From Streptomyces sp. NBC_00659 (lineage in GTDB: Bacteria > Actinomycetota > Actinomycetes > Streptomycetales > Streptomycetaceae), in assembly GCF_036226925.1 (NCBI RefSeq), contig NZ_CP109031.1, forward strand, positions 3,720,001 through 3,784,000: a DNA stretch of 64,000 nucleotides. Direction: 5' to 3'. This document shows, in pieces, positions 25,221 through 34,414 of this stretch; the stretch's first letter is position 1, and each line of letters opens with the position of its first letter. A model generated the notes under the pieces. That model was not told the DNA's origin. It saw only the letters and a program-made list of their open reading frames with translations, and searched no databases. The position numbers were made by a program, and so were the translations under genes.

Positions 25221-28200
25221 CGGGTTCCTCGGGCTCCGGGGAACCCACGAAGGTCCGCCACAGCGCCGCGTAGCGGCCGTCCAGGCGGAGCAGTTCCTCG
25301 TGGGTGCCGTCCTCGGCGACCCGGCCGTGGTCCATCACGACGACGCGGTCGGCGCGGGCGGCCGTCGTCAGCCGGTGGGCGACCACCAGCGTCGTACGGC
25401 GGCCCGCGAGCCGGTCGGTGGCCTGGTTGACGAGGGCCTCGGTCGCCAGGTCCAGTGCCGCCGTCGCCTCGTCGAGCAGCAGCACGTCCGGGTCGACCAG
25501 CTCGGCGCGGGCCAGCGCGATGAGCTGGCGCTGGCCTGCGGAGAGGTTGCGGCCGCGCTCGGCGACCTCGTGGAGATAGCCGCCCTCCAGGGTGGCGATC
25601 ATGTCGTGTGCTCCGACCGCGCGGGCGGCGGCCTCCACCTCGGCGTCGCCGGCGCCCGGACGGCCGTAGGCGATGGCGTCGCGGACGGTCCCCTGGAAGA
25701 GGTAGGCCTCCTGGGGGACGACACCGAGGCGGTGCCGGTAGGAGGTGATGTCCAGGTCGCGCAGGTCCATGCCGTCGACCGTCACCCGCCCGGCCGTCGG
25801 GTCGTAGAACCGGGCGACCAGCTTCACGAGCGTCGACTTGCCCGCGCCGGTCTCGCCGACGAAGGCGACGGTCTGCCCGGCGGGGACGCGCAGGGACACC
25901 GCGCTGAGCGCCTCCTCGGCCTCGCCCGCGCGGCCGTACGCGAAGCCGACGTCCTCGAACGCGATCTCGCCGCGCAGCGACGTGACGTCCTGCGGCGCGT
26001 CGGCGGACTTCGTCGAGGTCGGCTCCCGGAGCAGTTCCTGGATGCGGCCGAGCGAGACGGTGGCCTGCTGGTAGCCGTCGAACACCTGGGAGAGCTGCTG
26101 CACGGGCGCGAAGAACAGGTCGATGTAGAGGAGATAGGCGACCAGCGCGCCGGTGGTGAGGGTGCCGGAGTCGATCCGGTGGGCGCCCACGATCAGCACG
26201 GCCGCCGCGGCCCCCGAGGCCAGCAGCTGGACGAACGGGAAGTAGACGGAGATCAGCCACTGTCCGCGGATCCGGGCCCTGCGGTAACTGTCGCTGCCCT
26301 CCGCGAACCGCCGCCCGCTCGCGCCCTCGCGCCGGAACGCCTGGAGGATCCGCAGCCCGGACACCGACTCCTGGAGATCGGCGTTGACCACCGACACCCG
26401 CTCGCGGGCCAGCTCGTACGCCTTGACGCTCGCCCGGCGGAAGAAGAACGTGCCGACGACCAGCGGCGGCAGCGTCACGAAGACGACCATCGCGAGCTGT
26501 ACGTCGATCACCAGCAGGGCGGCCATGATGCCGAAGAAGGTGACGACGGAGACGAACGCGGTGACGAGCCCGGTCTGCAGGAACGTCGACAGGGCGTCGA
26601 CGTCGGTCGTCATCCGGGTCATGATCCGGCCCGTGAGCTCCCGCTCGTAGTAGTCGAGTCCCAGGCGCTGGAGCTGCGCGAAGATCTTCAGGCGCAGCGA
26701 GTACAGGACCCGCTCGCCGGTGCGGCCGGTCATCCGGGTCTCGCCGATCTGCGCGGCCCACTGCACGAGCACGGTGACCAGTCCGAGCGCGGCCGCCGCC
26801 CACACCGCGCCGAGCGCGAGCCGGGTGACGCCCTGGTCGATGCCGTGCCGGATCAGGATCGGCAGCAGCAGCGTCATCACCGCGTCGACGGCGACCAGGG
26901 CGAGGCTGATGAGCAGCGGGGCCCCGAAGCCGCGCAGCAGCCGGCGCAGTCCGTAGGAGTCCTCGGCCCGGACCGCGCGGGCCTCGTCGACGTCCGGGAC
27001 GTCGGCGGCCGGGGGCAGCGCCTCGACCTGGGCGAGGAGTCCGGGGGTGGCGGGCATCCCTTCGAGCGCGTTGTCCCGGGGCTCGCGGTCGCCGGCCCAC
27101 AGGTGCGGGGTCACCCCGCGCTCGGCGTCGAACTCGGCGTCCAGCTCCTCGCGTACGGAGGTGTCCTCCCGCGGCGCGGCCGGCACGGCGTGTCCCGGGG
27201 AGACGCCGCCCAGCTCGTCGGGGTCGGTGAGCAGCCGCCGGTAGAGGGCGCAGCGGTCCTGGAGTTCCTCGTGGGTGCCGATGTCGGCGAGCCGGCCTCC
27301 GTCGAGGACGGCGATGCGGTCGGCGAGGTTGAGGGTGGAGCGGCGGTGCGCGATCAGCAGGGTCGTACGGCCCTGCATGACCTCCCCGAGCGCCTCGTGG
27401 ATCTCGTGCTCGACCTGGGCGTCCACGGCGGAGGTGGCGTCGTCGAGAACGAGCAGCCGCGGGTCGGTGAGGATGGCGCGGGCGAGCGCGACGCGCTGGC
27501 GCTGGCCTCCGGAGAGGGTCAGGCCGTGCTCGCCGACCGTCGTGTCGTACCCGCCGGGCAGCTCGGCGATGAACCGGTGCGCCTGGGCGGCGCGGGAAGC
27601 GGTCTCGATCTCGTCCTGGGTGGCGTCCGGGCGGCCGTAGGCGATGTTGGCGCGGACGGTGTCGGAGAAGAGGAAGGAGTCCTCGGGGACGAGCCCGATC
27701 GCGGCGCGCAGCGACTCGGTCGTCAGCTCGCGGACGTCGTGCCCGCCGATCAGGACGGCGCCGTGCGTCACGTCGTAGAAGCGGGGCATCAGCAGCGAGA
27801 CCGTCGACTTGCCCGAGCCGGAGGAACCGACGACGGCGAGGGTCTCGCCGGGCCGGATCTCGAAGCTCAGCCCGTCCAGGACGGGCCGGTCCTTGGTGTA
27901 CCCGAAGGACACGTCGTCGAACTCGACGGTGGCGGGCGCGTCGGCCGGCAGGGTCTTGGTGCCGTCCTTGATCGACGGCTCGGTGTCGATGAGCTCCAGC
28001 ACGCGCTCGGCACCCGCGCGGGCCTGCTGTCCTACGGTCAGCACGACGGCCAGCATCCGTACCGGTCCGACGAGCTGCGCGAGGTAGGTGGAGAAGGCCA
28101 CGAAGGTGCCCAGCGTGATCTGGCCGCGCACCGCCAGCCAGCCGCCGAGCGCGAGCATCGCGACCTGGCCGAGGGCGGGCACGGCCTGGAGGGCCGGGGT

Positions 28201-28932
28201 GTACCTGGCGTTCAGCCGGATGGTCCGCAGCCGCCCCGCGAAGAGCCGCCGCCCGACCTCGCGCAGTTTGCCGGTCTCCTGGTCCTCCTGCCCGAAGCCC
28301 TTCACCACGCGGACGCCGCTGACGGCGCCGTCGACGACACCCGCCACGGCGGCGGCCTGCGCCTGCGCGTACCAGGTGGCGGGGTGCAGCCGGGAGCGGC
28401 TGCGCCTGGCGACGAACCACAGGGCCGGGGCGACGGCCAGCGCGACCAGGGTGAGCGGCAGGGACAGCGCGGCCATGATCCCGAGGGAGATCAGGAAGAG
28501 CAGGACGTTCCCGATGGTCATCGGGAGCATGAACAGCAGACCCTGGATGAGCTGGAGGTCGCTGGTCGCGCGGCCCACGACCTGCCCGGTGGACAGCTCG
28601 TCCTGGCGCCGCCCGTCCAGCCGGGTGATCGTCTCGTACATGTCGGTCCGCAGATCGTGCTGGACGTCGAGGGCGAGCCGGCCGCCGTAGTAGCGGCGGA
28701 CGAAGGTGAGGGCGTAGACGAGGACGGCGGCGCCGAGCAGTGCGCCCGCCCAGGGGGCCATGCCCCGGCTGTGGTCACCGATGACGTCGTCGATGATCAC
28801 CTTGGTGATCAGCGGGACCACTGCCATCAGGGCCATGCCGCCCAGCGAGGAGCCGAGCGCGAGCACCACGTCCTTCGGGTACCGCCAGGCGTACCCCGCG
28901 AGCCGTCGCGCCCATCCCCGTTCCGTCGCCAC
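25204..28932 (-). CDS. Fused double ABC exporter (TMD-NBD-TMD-NBD)
   Basis: A 1242-residue multidrug- or lipid-exporter-like protein with two complete half-transporters in one chain. NBD1 has VVGSSGSGKST, LSGGQRQRVALARA and LLVLDDATSAVD, so the catalytic Glu after Walker B is Asp. NBD2 has FVGETGAGKST, the deviant signature LSAGQRQ and canonical LLLDEATAALD. The degenerate Walker B of NBD1 and degenerate signature of NBD2 belong to the same composite ATP site, as in asymmetric heterodimeric exporters. The GTG at 28932 has GGAAGG seven bases upstream. The substrate is unknown; it appears monocistronic. Confidence 0.93.
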   Translation of the reverse strand: MATERGWARRLAGYAWRYPKDVVLALGSSLGGMALMAVVPLITKVIIDDVIGDHSRGMAPWAGALLGAAVLVYALTFVRRYYGGRLALDVQHDLRTDMYETITRLDGRRQDELSTGQVVGRATSDLQLIQGLLFMLPMTIGNVLLFLISLGIMAALSLPLTLVALAVAPALWFVARRSRSRLHPATWYAQAQAAAVAGVVDGAVSGVRVVKGFGQEDQETGKLREVGRRLFAGRLRTIRLNARYTPALQAVPALGQVAMLALGGWLAVRGQITLGTFVAFSTYLAQLVGPVRMLAVVLTVGQQARAGAERVLELIDTEPSIKDGTKTLPADAPATVEFDDVSFGYTKDRPVLDGLSFEIRPGETLAVVGSSGSGKSTVSLLMPRFYDVTHGAVLIGGHDVRELTTESLRAAIGLVPEDSFLFSDTVRANIAYGRPDATQDEIETASRAAQAHRFIAELPGGYDTTVGEHGLTLSGGQRQRVALARAILTDPRLLVLDDATSAVDAQVEHEIHEALGEVMQGRTTLLIAHRRSTLNLADRIAVLDGGRLADIGTHEELQDRCALYRRLLTDPDELGGVSPGHAVPAAPREDTSVREELDAEFDAERGVTPHLWAGDREPRDNALEGMPATPGLLAQVEALPPAADVPDVDEARAVRAEDSYGLRRLLRGFGAPLLISLALVAVDAVMTLLLPILIRHGIDQGVTRLALGAVWAAAALGLVTVLVQWAAQIGETRMTGRTGERVLYSLRLKIFAQLQRLGLDYYERELTGRIMTRMTTDVDALSTFLQTGLVTAFVSVVTFFGIMAALLVIDVQLAMVVFVTLPPLVVGTFFFRRASVKAYELARERVSVVNADLQESVSGLRILQAFRREGASGRRFAEGSDSYRRARIRGQWLISVYFPFVQLLASGAAAAVLIVGAHRIDSGTLTTGALVAYLLYIDLFFAPVQQLSQVFDGYQQATVSLGRIQELLREPTSTKSADAPQDVTSLRGEIAFEDVGFAYGRAGEAEEALSAVSLRVPAGQTVAFVGETGAGKSTLVKLVARFYDPTAGRVTVDGMDLRDLDITSYRHRLGVVPQEAYLFQGTVRDAIAYGRPGAGDAEVEAAARAVGAHDMIATLEGGYLHEVAERGRNLSAGQRQLIALARAELVDPDVLLLDEATAALDLATEALVNQATDRLAGRRTTLVVAHRLTTAARADRVVVMDHGRVAEDGTHEELLRLDGRYAALWRTFVGSPEPEEPVSSSA

Positions 28933-29033
28933 TCCGGTGCCTTCCGTAGATCTCACTCCGCCGGAAGGAAGCAACACCGAGCGAAGCGGATTTCATCCCT
29001 CCGCAACAATCGTCCGCCCGGCAGCGCGACAGA

Positions 29034-29071
29034 CGTCCGCCCGCCGGGCACGGTGGCCGGGCGGGCGGACG
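29034..29071 (-). terminator. Hairpin downstream of the serine hydrolase gene
   Basis: A perfect 12-bp stem (29034-29045 with 29060-29071) about 40 bp beyond the stop of the leftward serine hydrolase and before the ABC transporter gene. Confidence 0.65.
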
Positions 29072-29111
29072 ACGGAGTACGGAGGTGACGGCGCGGGGTA
29101 CGCGGCCCCGG

Positions 29112-30041
29112 TCAGCTCGCCGGGACGGCCGGGAAGGCCTCCGTCGGCTGCGAGGTCGGCGTGTACCGCTGGGGTGCGACGGTCGTCGGCACGAGGTCCT
29201 TGTGGATGACCTTGGCGACGGCCTGGATGGTGGCGACGCCGTAGTCCATGGTGCTGCTGCCGACGGTGAGCACCGACATCATGTAGTCGCGGCCGCCGCC
29301 GTTGAAGGTGCCGAGGCTGTGCACGCGCCACGCGTTCGAGGAACGCGAGAGCCAGCCGTTCTTGACGTGCACGGTGACCGTCGAGGGCGCCCCGGCCGGT
29401 GTCCCCCAGCGCTGCGAGGAGACGACCTTGTTCATGAGCTTCAGGATGTAGGCGCGGGAGCTGTCGCTCAGCACCGTGTTCTTCGCCGTGACGAGTTTGA
29501 GCAGCTTCTGCTCGTCGGTGACGTTGATCTGCGTCAGACCCCAGTAGCCGCCTGTGCCCGGCGTGGTCTTCGTCATCCCCGCGGCGGCCAGGAAGCCCTT
29601 GATCTTCGTCAGACCGAGCTGGTTCCACAGCTTCGTGGTCGAGGCGTTGTCCGACTGGGTGATCATCTTCGTGGCGAGCGACGTCTCGGTGCTCGTCAGA
29701 TAGCGGTTGTGCTTCTTCGCGTCCCACAGCAGCGCGGCGAGGACGGTGACCTTCACCGTGCTGGCCGAGTCGAACGAGGTGGTGGCGCGGAGGGTGCAGG
29801 TGGTGTTGGTCGAGCGGTCGTAGAGACCGACCGCGACCGTGCCGCGGCGGGTCGCGAGCGCCGCGGTGATGTCCTTCTGAAGCTTGGCGGCCAGACCGGC
29901 CTTGCCCGACGTACAGCTGACCGTCGGCGCCGGCGCGGCACCGGCGGGGGCCGCGGCGGCGACGCCCGCTACGAGCAACCCGGCGGTGAGACCCCCCACC
30001 ACCACTCTCGTACGTCTGAATATCCCGTGAGTCATGCCCAT
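29112..30041 (-). CDS. Exported penicillin-recognising serine hydrolase (class A beta-lactamase fold)
   Basis: A 309-residue exported protein. SxxK is S94-T-V-K97, SDN is at 130-132 and KNG at 227-229, so the order and spacing are those of class A beta-lactamases. The Omega-loop ExxxN glutamate needed for rapid deacylation is not evident, and KTG is KNG, so a carboxypeptidase or esterase role, or weak beta-lactamase activity, is more likely. The signal peptide ends near AGAAPAP. The start ATG at 30041 lies in the loop of a 9-bp inverted repeat and lacks a clear ribosome site, which may matter for expression. Confidence 0.8.
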   Translation of the reverse strand: MGMTHGIFRRTRVVVGGLTAGLLVAGVAAAAPAGAAPAPTVSCTSGKAGLAAKLQKDITAALATRRGTVAVGLYDRSTNTTCTLRATTSFDSASTVKVTVLAALLWDAKKHNRYLTSTETSLATKMITQSDNASTTKLWNQLGLTKIKGFLAAAGMTKTTPGTGGYWGLTQINVTDEQKLLKLVTAKNTVLSDSSRAYILKLMNKVVSSQRWGTPAGAPSTVTVHVKNGWLSRSSNAWRVHSLGTFNGGGRDYMMSVLTVGSSTMDYGVATIQAVAKVIHKDLVPTTVAPQRYTPTSQPTEAFPAVPAS

Positions 30042-30052
30042 GTTGACTCACG
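30026..30052. promoter_or_regulatory. Inverted repeat around the serine hydrolase start codon
   Basis: CGTGAGTCA (30026-30034) and TGACTCACG (30044-30052) flank nine bases that contain the ATG of the leftward gene. It could be a protein-binding operator or an mRNA hairpin that presents or hides the start codon. Confidence 0.5.
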
Positions 30053-30123
30053 AGTTCGCCCGAATGGTTGTACGGATCATTGCGGGGATTGTGTGTCGGC
30101 CGCGGGTACGGCGATACGTGCCG

Positions 30124-30162
30124 GGAGCCTCCGAGTCCCGTGCGCCGGGTCTCGGAGGCTCC
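30124..30162 (-). terminator. Hairpin downstream of the FG-GAP protein gene
   Basis: GGAGCCTCCGAG (30124-30135) pairs perfectly with CTCGGAGGCTCC (30151-30162), about 27 bp beyond the stop of the leftward FG-GAP gene. Confidence 0.7.
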
Positions 30163-30188
30163 TTCGGGGTTACTTCACGAGCTCGGCG

Positions 30189-32393
30189 TCACTTCACGAC
30201 GATGCCGAAGCGGACGCCGGCGGCCGGGAGGTTTCCGGTGCCCGGGGCGTACGTGGTGACCGCGGCCGCCGTGCCACCGGTCACGTTGGACCAGGGCAGC
30301 ACGTGCACCGCACCGTACGCCGACGGACCGTAGGGCATGCCCACGTACAGGTTGGTGCCGGTCGCGGCGATGCTGATGCCGACCCGCTGGTTCGCCGCCG
30401 GGGTGCCCGGCAGACCCGAGCCGCCCGCCTGGACCCAGTAGTCGGAGTCACCCGGAGCACCCAGCAGCGAGAACGTCTGGATCGCGCCGGCCTTGGCGGC
30501 CGTACCGACCGCCTCGCCCGGGAGGCCGACCGCGAGCTTCATCGTCGCGGCCGTGCCCTGCGAACGGGGCGCGGTGTTCATGGCGGCCACCCGCTCGCCG
30601 AAGCGGTCGCCCGCCTCGGCCCCGCCGGTCACACCGTCGGCCTCCTGCTGGACGTCACCGAGCTGGCTGACGACACCCGCCGCGGTGATCCGCAGGGTCA
30701 CCACCCGTCCCGCGTCCGCCTTGTCGGCATCGCCCACGGTCAGCGACTCGCCCGGCGAACCCACCGCCAGGATCGAGTCGGTGGCGGCCGTGGCCCCGGC
30801 CGGACGGTACTCGGTCATCGACAGCGACGCGCCGAACTCGTCGTCCGCCTCCGCCGTGCCGGTGATCCCGTCGGTGTCCTGGTCGATGCCCGCGAGCGGG
30901 GTCGGGATGCCGCCGGCGTTCAGCTTGTGGTCGAAGACCGCCAGCCCGCCGGAGTCCGCCAGCGTGCCGATCTCCTCGTTCGGGATGCCGACCGCGATGT
31001 GGTTGGCGTCGCCCGCGACCGAGGTGCCGAAGCCGTCGTTCGCCTCGCCCGTCCCCGGCACATCCGTCTTGTCCTGGTAGATGGCCACGTTCGTGGCACC
31101 GCGCAGGTAGAACGCCGAGCCCGCCTTGGTCACCGTGCCGATCGACTCGCCCGGCACACCGATCAGCAGCCACGGCTCGCCCACGGTGCCGGCACCCGCG
31201 GCCAGGGAGTAGCCCATGCGGTCACCGGCCTCGGCGGCCGACCCGAGGATCGCGCCCGAACCGGTGCCCTGCTCCAGGTGCAGCGTCGCCTTCCCGGTAC
31301 CGAGGCCGCCGCTCCCGCCGTACAGCACGTCGACGAAACCGGCGTCCACCGCGTCGCCGACGTCCTCGTTGGGCGAGCCGACGACCAGGTCGGTATAGCC
31401 GTCCTCGTTGTAGTCGACGGTCGCCAGAGCCGCGCCGAAACCGTCGCCGGTCTCCGCGCTGCCCGGCACCCAGGTCAGGTCCTGGGTGATCTCGGCGCTG
31501 CCCTTGCCGCCGCCGTACACGATCCGGACCAGACCGGCCTTGGTGTGGGTGCCGACGGTCGCCTCGGGGTCGGCGACGGCGATGTCCTCGATACCGTCGC
31601 CGTTGAAGTCGTTGACGCGGGTGGCGCTGACCTTGGAGGTGACCCAGGAGCCGAGGTCGTCGACGCGGGTGGCGACCGCGCCGGTGCGGGTCTCGGTGGT
31701 GCCGAGGCCGTAGCAACCGCCCTGCCAGGAGCGGCTGTTGATCGCGGCGAGCTGGGCATTTCCGCCGGTGACGCGGATCTCGGGGCCGCCGGTGTCGCCG
31801 GGGCAGACGGACACGCCGTCCTTGCCGGTGACGGAGGCGGTGGTGGCGTCGGAGGCGTCCACCGAGAAGGCGCCGGTGTGCAGGGCGAGGGGGGCCCACT
31901 CGTCCTTGGTGCGGCCGTAGCCGGCGACGCGCAGTTCCTCGCCGACGGTCGGCGCGGTGGTGGCCAGGGCGATCGGGGTGACACCGGTCGCCGGGGCGGA
32001 GAGGCGGGCCAGCACCAGGTCGCGGTCGGTGCGCGGCACCAGCTCGACCACGTTGCGGACCACACCGGCGGTACCGGTCAGGTCGGCGCGGCCGATGGTG
32101 GCGGTGGTGGCGAGCTTCGGCGCGCCGGCGGGCACGGTCAGTCCGGCGGCGGGGTTGTCGACGAAGCAGCTGGCGGCGGTGAGCAGCCACTCGGGGTCGA
32201 CGAGGACTCCGGAGCAGCCGCGAGTGCTGTTGCCGATGTCCAGGCGGACGGTGTAGCCGTAGCTGGTGTCGGCGGCGGCGACGGCGGGGCCGGTGAGGGC
32301 CTGCGCGGGCGCGGCGCACAGGGCGAGCGGCGCGGCGATCAGGGTCGCGGCCAGCGCGGCGAGCCGGACAGGTCTGGCGTGTGGGGTGAGCAT
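30189..32393 (-). CDS. Secreted trypsin-fold pseudoprotease with FG-GAP repeats
   Basis: A 734-residue exported protein with an N-terminal chymotrypsin-like domain (about 35-280) and a C-terminal set of about seven FG-GAP repeats, expected to form an integrin-like beta-propeller. The catalytic positions are lost: LTAASC has Ser75 where the His belongs, and CPGDTGGP has Thr201 where the nucleophile Ser belongs, although Asp125 (RDLVLARL) is kept. Calcium-type loops such as DFNGDGIED and DYNEDGYTD mark the repeats. It is therefore probably a binding or adhesion protein, not a protease. The ATG at 32393 has AAGGA five bases upstream. Confidence 0.88.
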   Translation of the reverse strand: MLTPHARPVRLAALAATLIAAPLALCAAPAQALTGPAVAAADTSYGYTVRLDIGNSTRGCSGVLVDPEWLLTAASCFVDNPAAGLTVPAGAPKLATTATIGRADLTGTAGVVRNVVELVPRTDRDLVLARLSAPATGVTPIALATTAPTVGEELRVAGYGRTKDEWAPLALHTGAFSVDASDATTASVTGKDGVSVCPGDTGGPEIRVTGGNAQLAAINSRSWQGGCYGLGTTETRTGAVATRVDDLGSWVTSKVSATRVNDFNGDGIEDIAVADPEATVGTHTKAGLVRIVYGGGKGSAEITQDLTWVPGSAETGDGFGAALATVDYNEDGYTDLVVGSPNEDVGDAVDAGFVDVLYGGSGGLGTGKATLHLEQGTGSGAILGSAAEAGDRMGYSLAAGAGTVGEPWLLIGVPGESIGTVTKAGSAFYLRGATNVAIYQDKTDVPGTGEANDGFGTSVAGDANHIAVGIPNEEIGTLADSGGLAVFDHKLNAGGIPTPLAGIDQDTDGITGTAEADDEFGASLSMTEYRPAGATAATDSILAVGSPGESLTVGDADKADAGRVVTLRITAAGVVSQLGDVQQEADGVTGGAEAGDRFGERVAAMNTAPRSQGTAATMKLAVGLPGEAVGTAAKAGAIQTFSLLGAPGDSDYWVQAGGSGLPGTPAANQRVGISIAATGTNLYVGMPYGPSAYGAVHVLPWSNVTGGTAAAVTTYAPGTGNLPAAGVRFGIVVK

Positions 32394-32564
32394 GACGTCC
32401 TTGGGGCGAGAAGACGGAAAAAGGAAGAAGGAGGGGCCGGCCGGAGGACAACAGGGCTCACATCGGCGCGACTTGGGCTGCCCGGTCCGCAACACGGCGC
32501 TCACGAAGTGAACTCGACGGCCACGGAGCGAACTCGGCGATCCCTCGGAGTACCTGACGGAGCG

Positions 32565-33125
32565 CTACTTGGTGGTCCTGATCTCCACGAGCATGAACTC
32601 GCGTCCCTCTTCGTCCGCGCTCTCGCCCACGGCCGTCCAGGTGTTCTTGGTGATGTCGTAGGACTTCTCCTCGTCACCCACGGTCATGTCCACCTGGGTC
32701 TCGTAGTCGTTGCCCCTCACGACATAGACGGCGGGGATCTCCAGCGTCAGCCAGCCCGATTTGCCGACCGTCTTGAAGCAGATCGTCTCCGACTGCCGCC
32801 GGGCCATGACCTGGAGGAGGCCGGTGCCACTGGCACAGTCGGCCAGGATGATGTGACCGTCACCGCGCTTGAGGACGATGCCCTGCTCCGCCAGGATCTT
32901 GTCGGCCTGCGGGTAGTCGAAGTTCTCCACCGCGTAGCCGGGCGCCTCGCCCGCGACCGGAGCCGCTCCGGCGGCCGACGCGCCCACCCCGGCGGACCCG
33001 CCCGGCAGACCCTGTGCCACGACGAGCCAGCCCATGGCGGCCGTCGCCACCAGGCCCACAACACGCCGCGCAAGTCTCCCGCGGCTCGGCCGCGCCTGAA
33101 GCGCGGTACGCACACGTGCCTTCAT
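32565..33125 (-). CDS. Exported protein of unknown function (paralogous to the adjacent pseudogene)
   Basis: A 186-residue protein with an N-terminal membrane anchor or signal (RRVVGLVATAAMGWLVVAQG) and a beta-rich mature domain I do not recognise: YAVENFDYPQADKILAEQG, LKRGDGHIILADC, LTLEIPAVYVVRGNDY and YDITKNTW. It has two cysteines in the mature part. A decayed paralogue lies at 33937-34414 on the same strand. Start ATG 33125 is used; an in-frame GTG directly before it is equally possible and the ribosome site is weak. Being next to the FG-GAP and ALF proteins suggests a surface or competition role, which is inference. Confidence 0.7.
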   Translation of the reverse strand: MKARVRTALQARPSRGRLARRVVGLVATAAMGWLVVAQGLPGGSAGVGASAAGAAPVAGEAPGYAVENFDYPQADKILAEQGIVLKRGDGHIILADCASGTGLLQVMARRQSETICFKTVGKSGWLTLEIPAVYVVRGNDYETQVDMTVGDEEKSYDITKNTWTAVGESADEEGREFMLVEIRTTK

Positions 33126-33936
33126 CACAGTCTTGATCCACAGCCTTTGTCGTCGGTTCCGGGAAACTCCGGAACGCGGAATGAAAGGCGGGCGTTAAAG
33201 CCGTGTCCAGCGGCGAGGACACGTTCAAGGATGTGCGGAGAAACGACTCTCGACATAACAAAGCGACAGCTCGCAAACGCATATCCATGAGCTCACCCCC
33301 TCCTGGAACCCCCGGCGCTCCGCCCCCAGAAAGCCACTCAAAGTCCCGTCCACCCACCTTGCCGCACGATGAGGCCAGGGGTCGGGGAGGCACCAAGCCG
33401 CACGGGCAATGGACCGCGAAAGCGCTTGTGCATCCCGAACGGGAACTCTTTGGCTGCGCTATGAAATCTCATGATCCACACTTTGTCCAGCCATCGCGTT
33501 CTGCGCATAAGTGGACATAAGCTCGGCCCTGACCGTGACGCACGTCACCTCACCATGAACGCCTTGCATGCTTTGCGCAATCAGAACGCAAACATCAAGT
33601 GACGGATCGGCAACGGGCGGTCCGGTCCACCGGCACCCCGCCACCCCCTCGCACCCGCCCGGCGCACACACGCGCCCTGTGCGGGATAAATCAGACACAT
33701 TTGCCTTGTGTGTGAATTCACCCGCGCGATCCGTGCCATCCTTCCGCCGGTAATCGATGACATCGGCACCTGTTTCGGGAGGAACGATGGGACCATTGCG
33801 CCGCTTACCCCTTTCATGGGTGCCTTTTGGCCCTCCCCGGGGGGTTCATCCAAAGAGATTCCAGACAATGACCACGGTCGCAGAGCGGGCAGCGCCGCCC
33901 TGGACTCCGGCGGCCGGGCGAACCTCGCCACGTTCC
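33126..33936. other. Lower-GC intergenic region without a convincing gene
   Basis: About 810 bp with visibly lower GC than the surroundings. It probably contains the promoter of the leftward exported protein. A Crp-like palindrome GTGACGCACGTCAC is at 33535-33548. An ATG at 33787 has a good GGGAGGAACG site, and its frame stays open to 34293, but the product is unlike any family I know and runs antisense through the pseudogene, so I do not call it. Confidence 0.4.
33535..33548. promoter_or_regulatory. Possible Crp-type binding site
   Basis: GTGACGCACGTCAC is a perfect 6+2+6 palindrome and fits the Streptomyces Crp pattern GTG-N6-GNCAC. It is about 410 bp upstream of the nearest leftward start, so its target is unclear. 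Confidence 0.35.
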
Positions 33937-34414
33937 TCACGCGCGTCCCTCGGCGACGCGCCGCTCGACCGGCTCATGCGCCTTCGACCGCCGCGCACGG
34001 GAGACAAGCCACTCGCCGTACGGCGTCGAGGGCTCGGACGGCACCACCGGCTCCCTCACGGCCGCGTGTATGGGGAAGGCGCAGTAGTCGTTGCCCTTGA
34101 CCGAGTGGACGGCGGGGATCTCCAGGGTCAGCCGGCCCTCGTCGCCGATGTTGTTGCGGGCCAGGAGCTCGAGCCGCCCGGTCCGGCCACGCGGTCGGCG
34201 AGCGTGATGCGGCCGCCGCCGCGCTTCAGGGCGAGGTTCTTCCCTGCCGGGATCTTGCCGGCGCGCGGGTGGCCGAAGTCCTCCACGGCATAGGCGGGGT
34301 GCCGTCTGCGACGCTCGCCACATCGGCCTTCCCGGACGGCGGGACAAGGACCCCAGCGGTCGTGGCGAGTACGGCAAGTGCGCCTGCCGCCGCAATGCCA
34401 GGAATCCGCGACAA
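33937..34414 (-). pseudogene. Frameshifted paralogue of the 32565-33125 gene
   Basis: Three minus-strand frames together give a full-length relative of the exported protein downstream. The signal region MSRIPGIAAAGALAVLATTA begins at 34414; after a shift near 34295 comes AYAVEDFGHPRAGKIPAGK and LKRGGGRITLADRVA; after a second shift near 34190 comes LLARNNIGDEGRLTLEIPA and VKGNDYCAF, ending at 33937. The matches to the intact copy (YAVENFDYPQADKI, LKRGDGHIILAD, LTLEIPAVYVVRGNDY) are in the same order. Two frameshifts make it a pseudogene unless sequencing errors explain them. Confidence 0.75.

Noticed and set aside
25300..29088. Very long plus-strand open frame opposite the ABC exporter (and similar ones opposite citA, the helicase, the carboxylase and the ALF gene)
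   Set aside because: These frames are antisense shadows caused by GC-rich third positions; their products have no family features, while the other strand has clear motifs throughout.
29112..30041. Calling the exported serine hydrolase a beta-lactamase resistance gene
   Set aside because: SxxK, SDN and KNG are present but the deacylating Omega-loop glutamate is not evident, so resistance cannot be claimed.
33787..34293. Plus-strand frame with a good ribosome site in the low-GC island
   Set aside because: The product resembles no family I know, has erratic composition and runs antisense through the recognisable pseudogene. The ribosome site alone is not enough.
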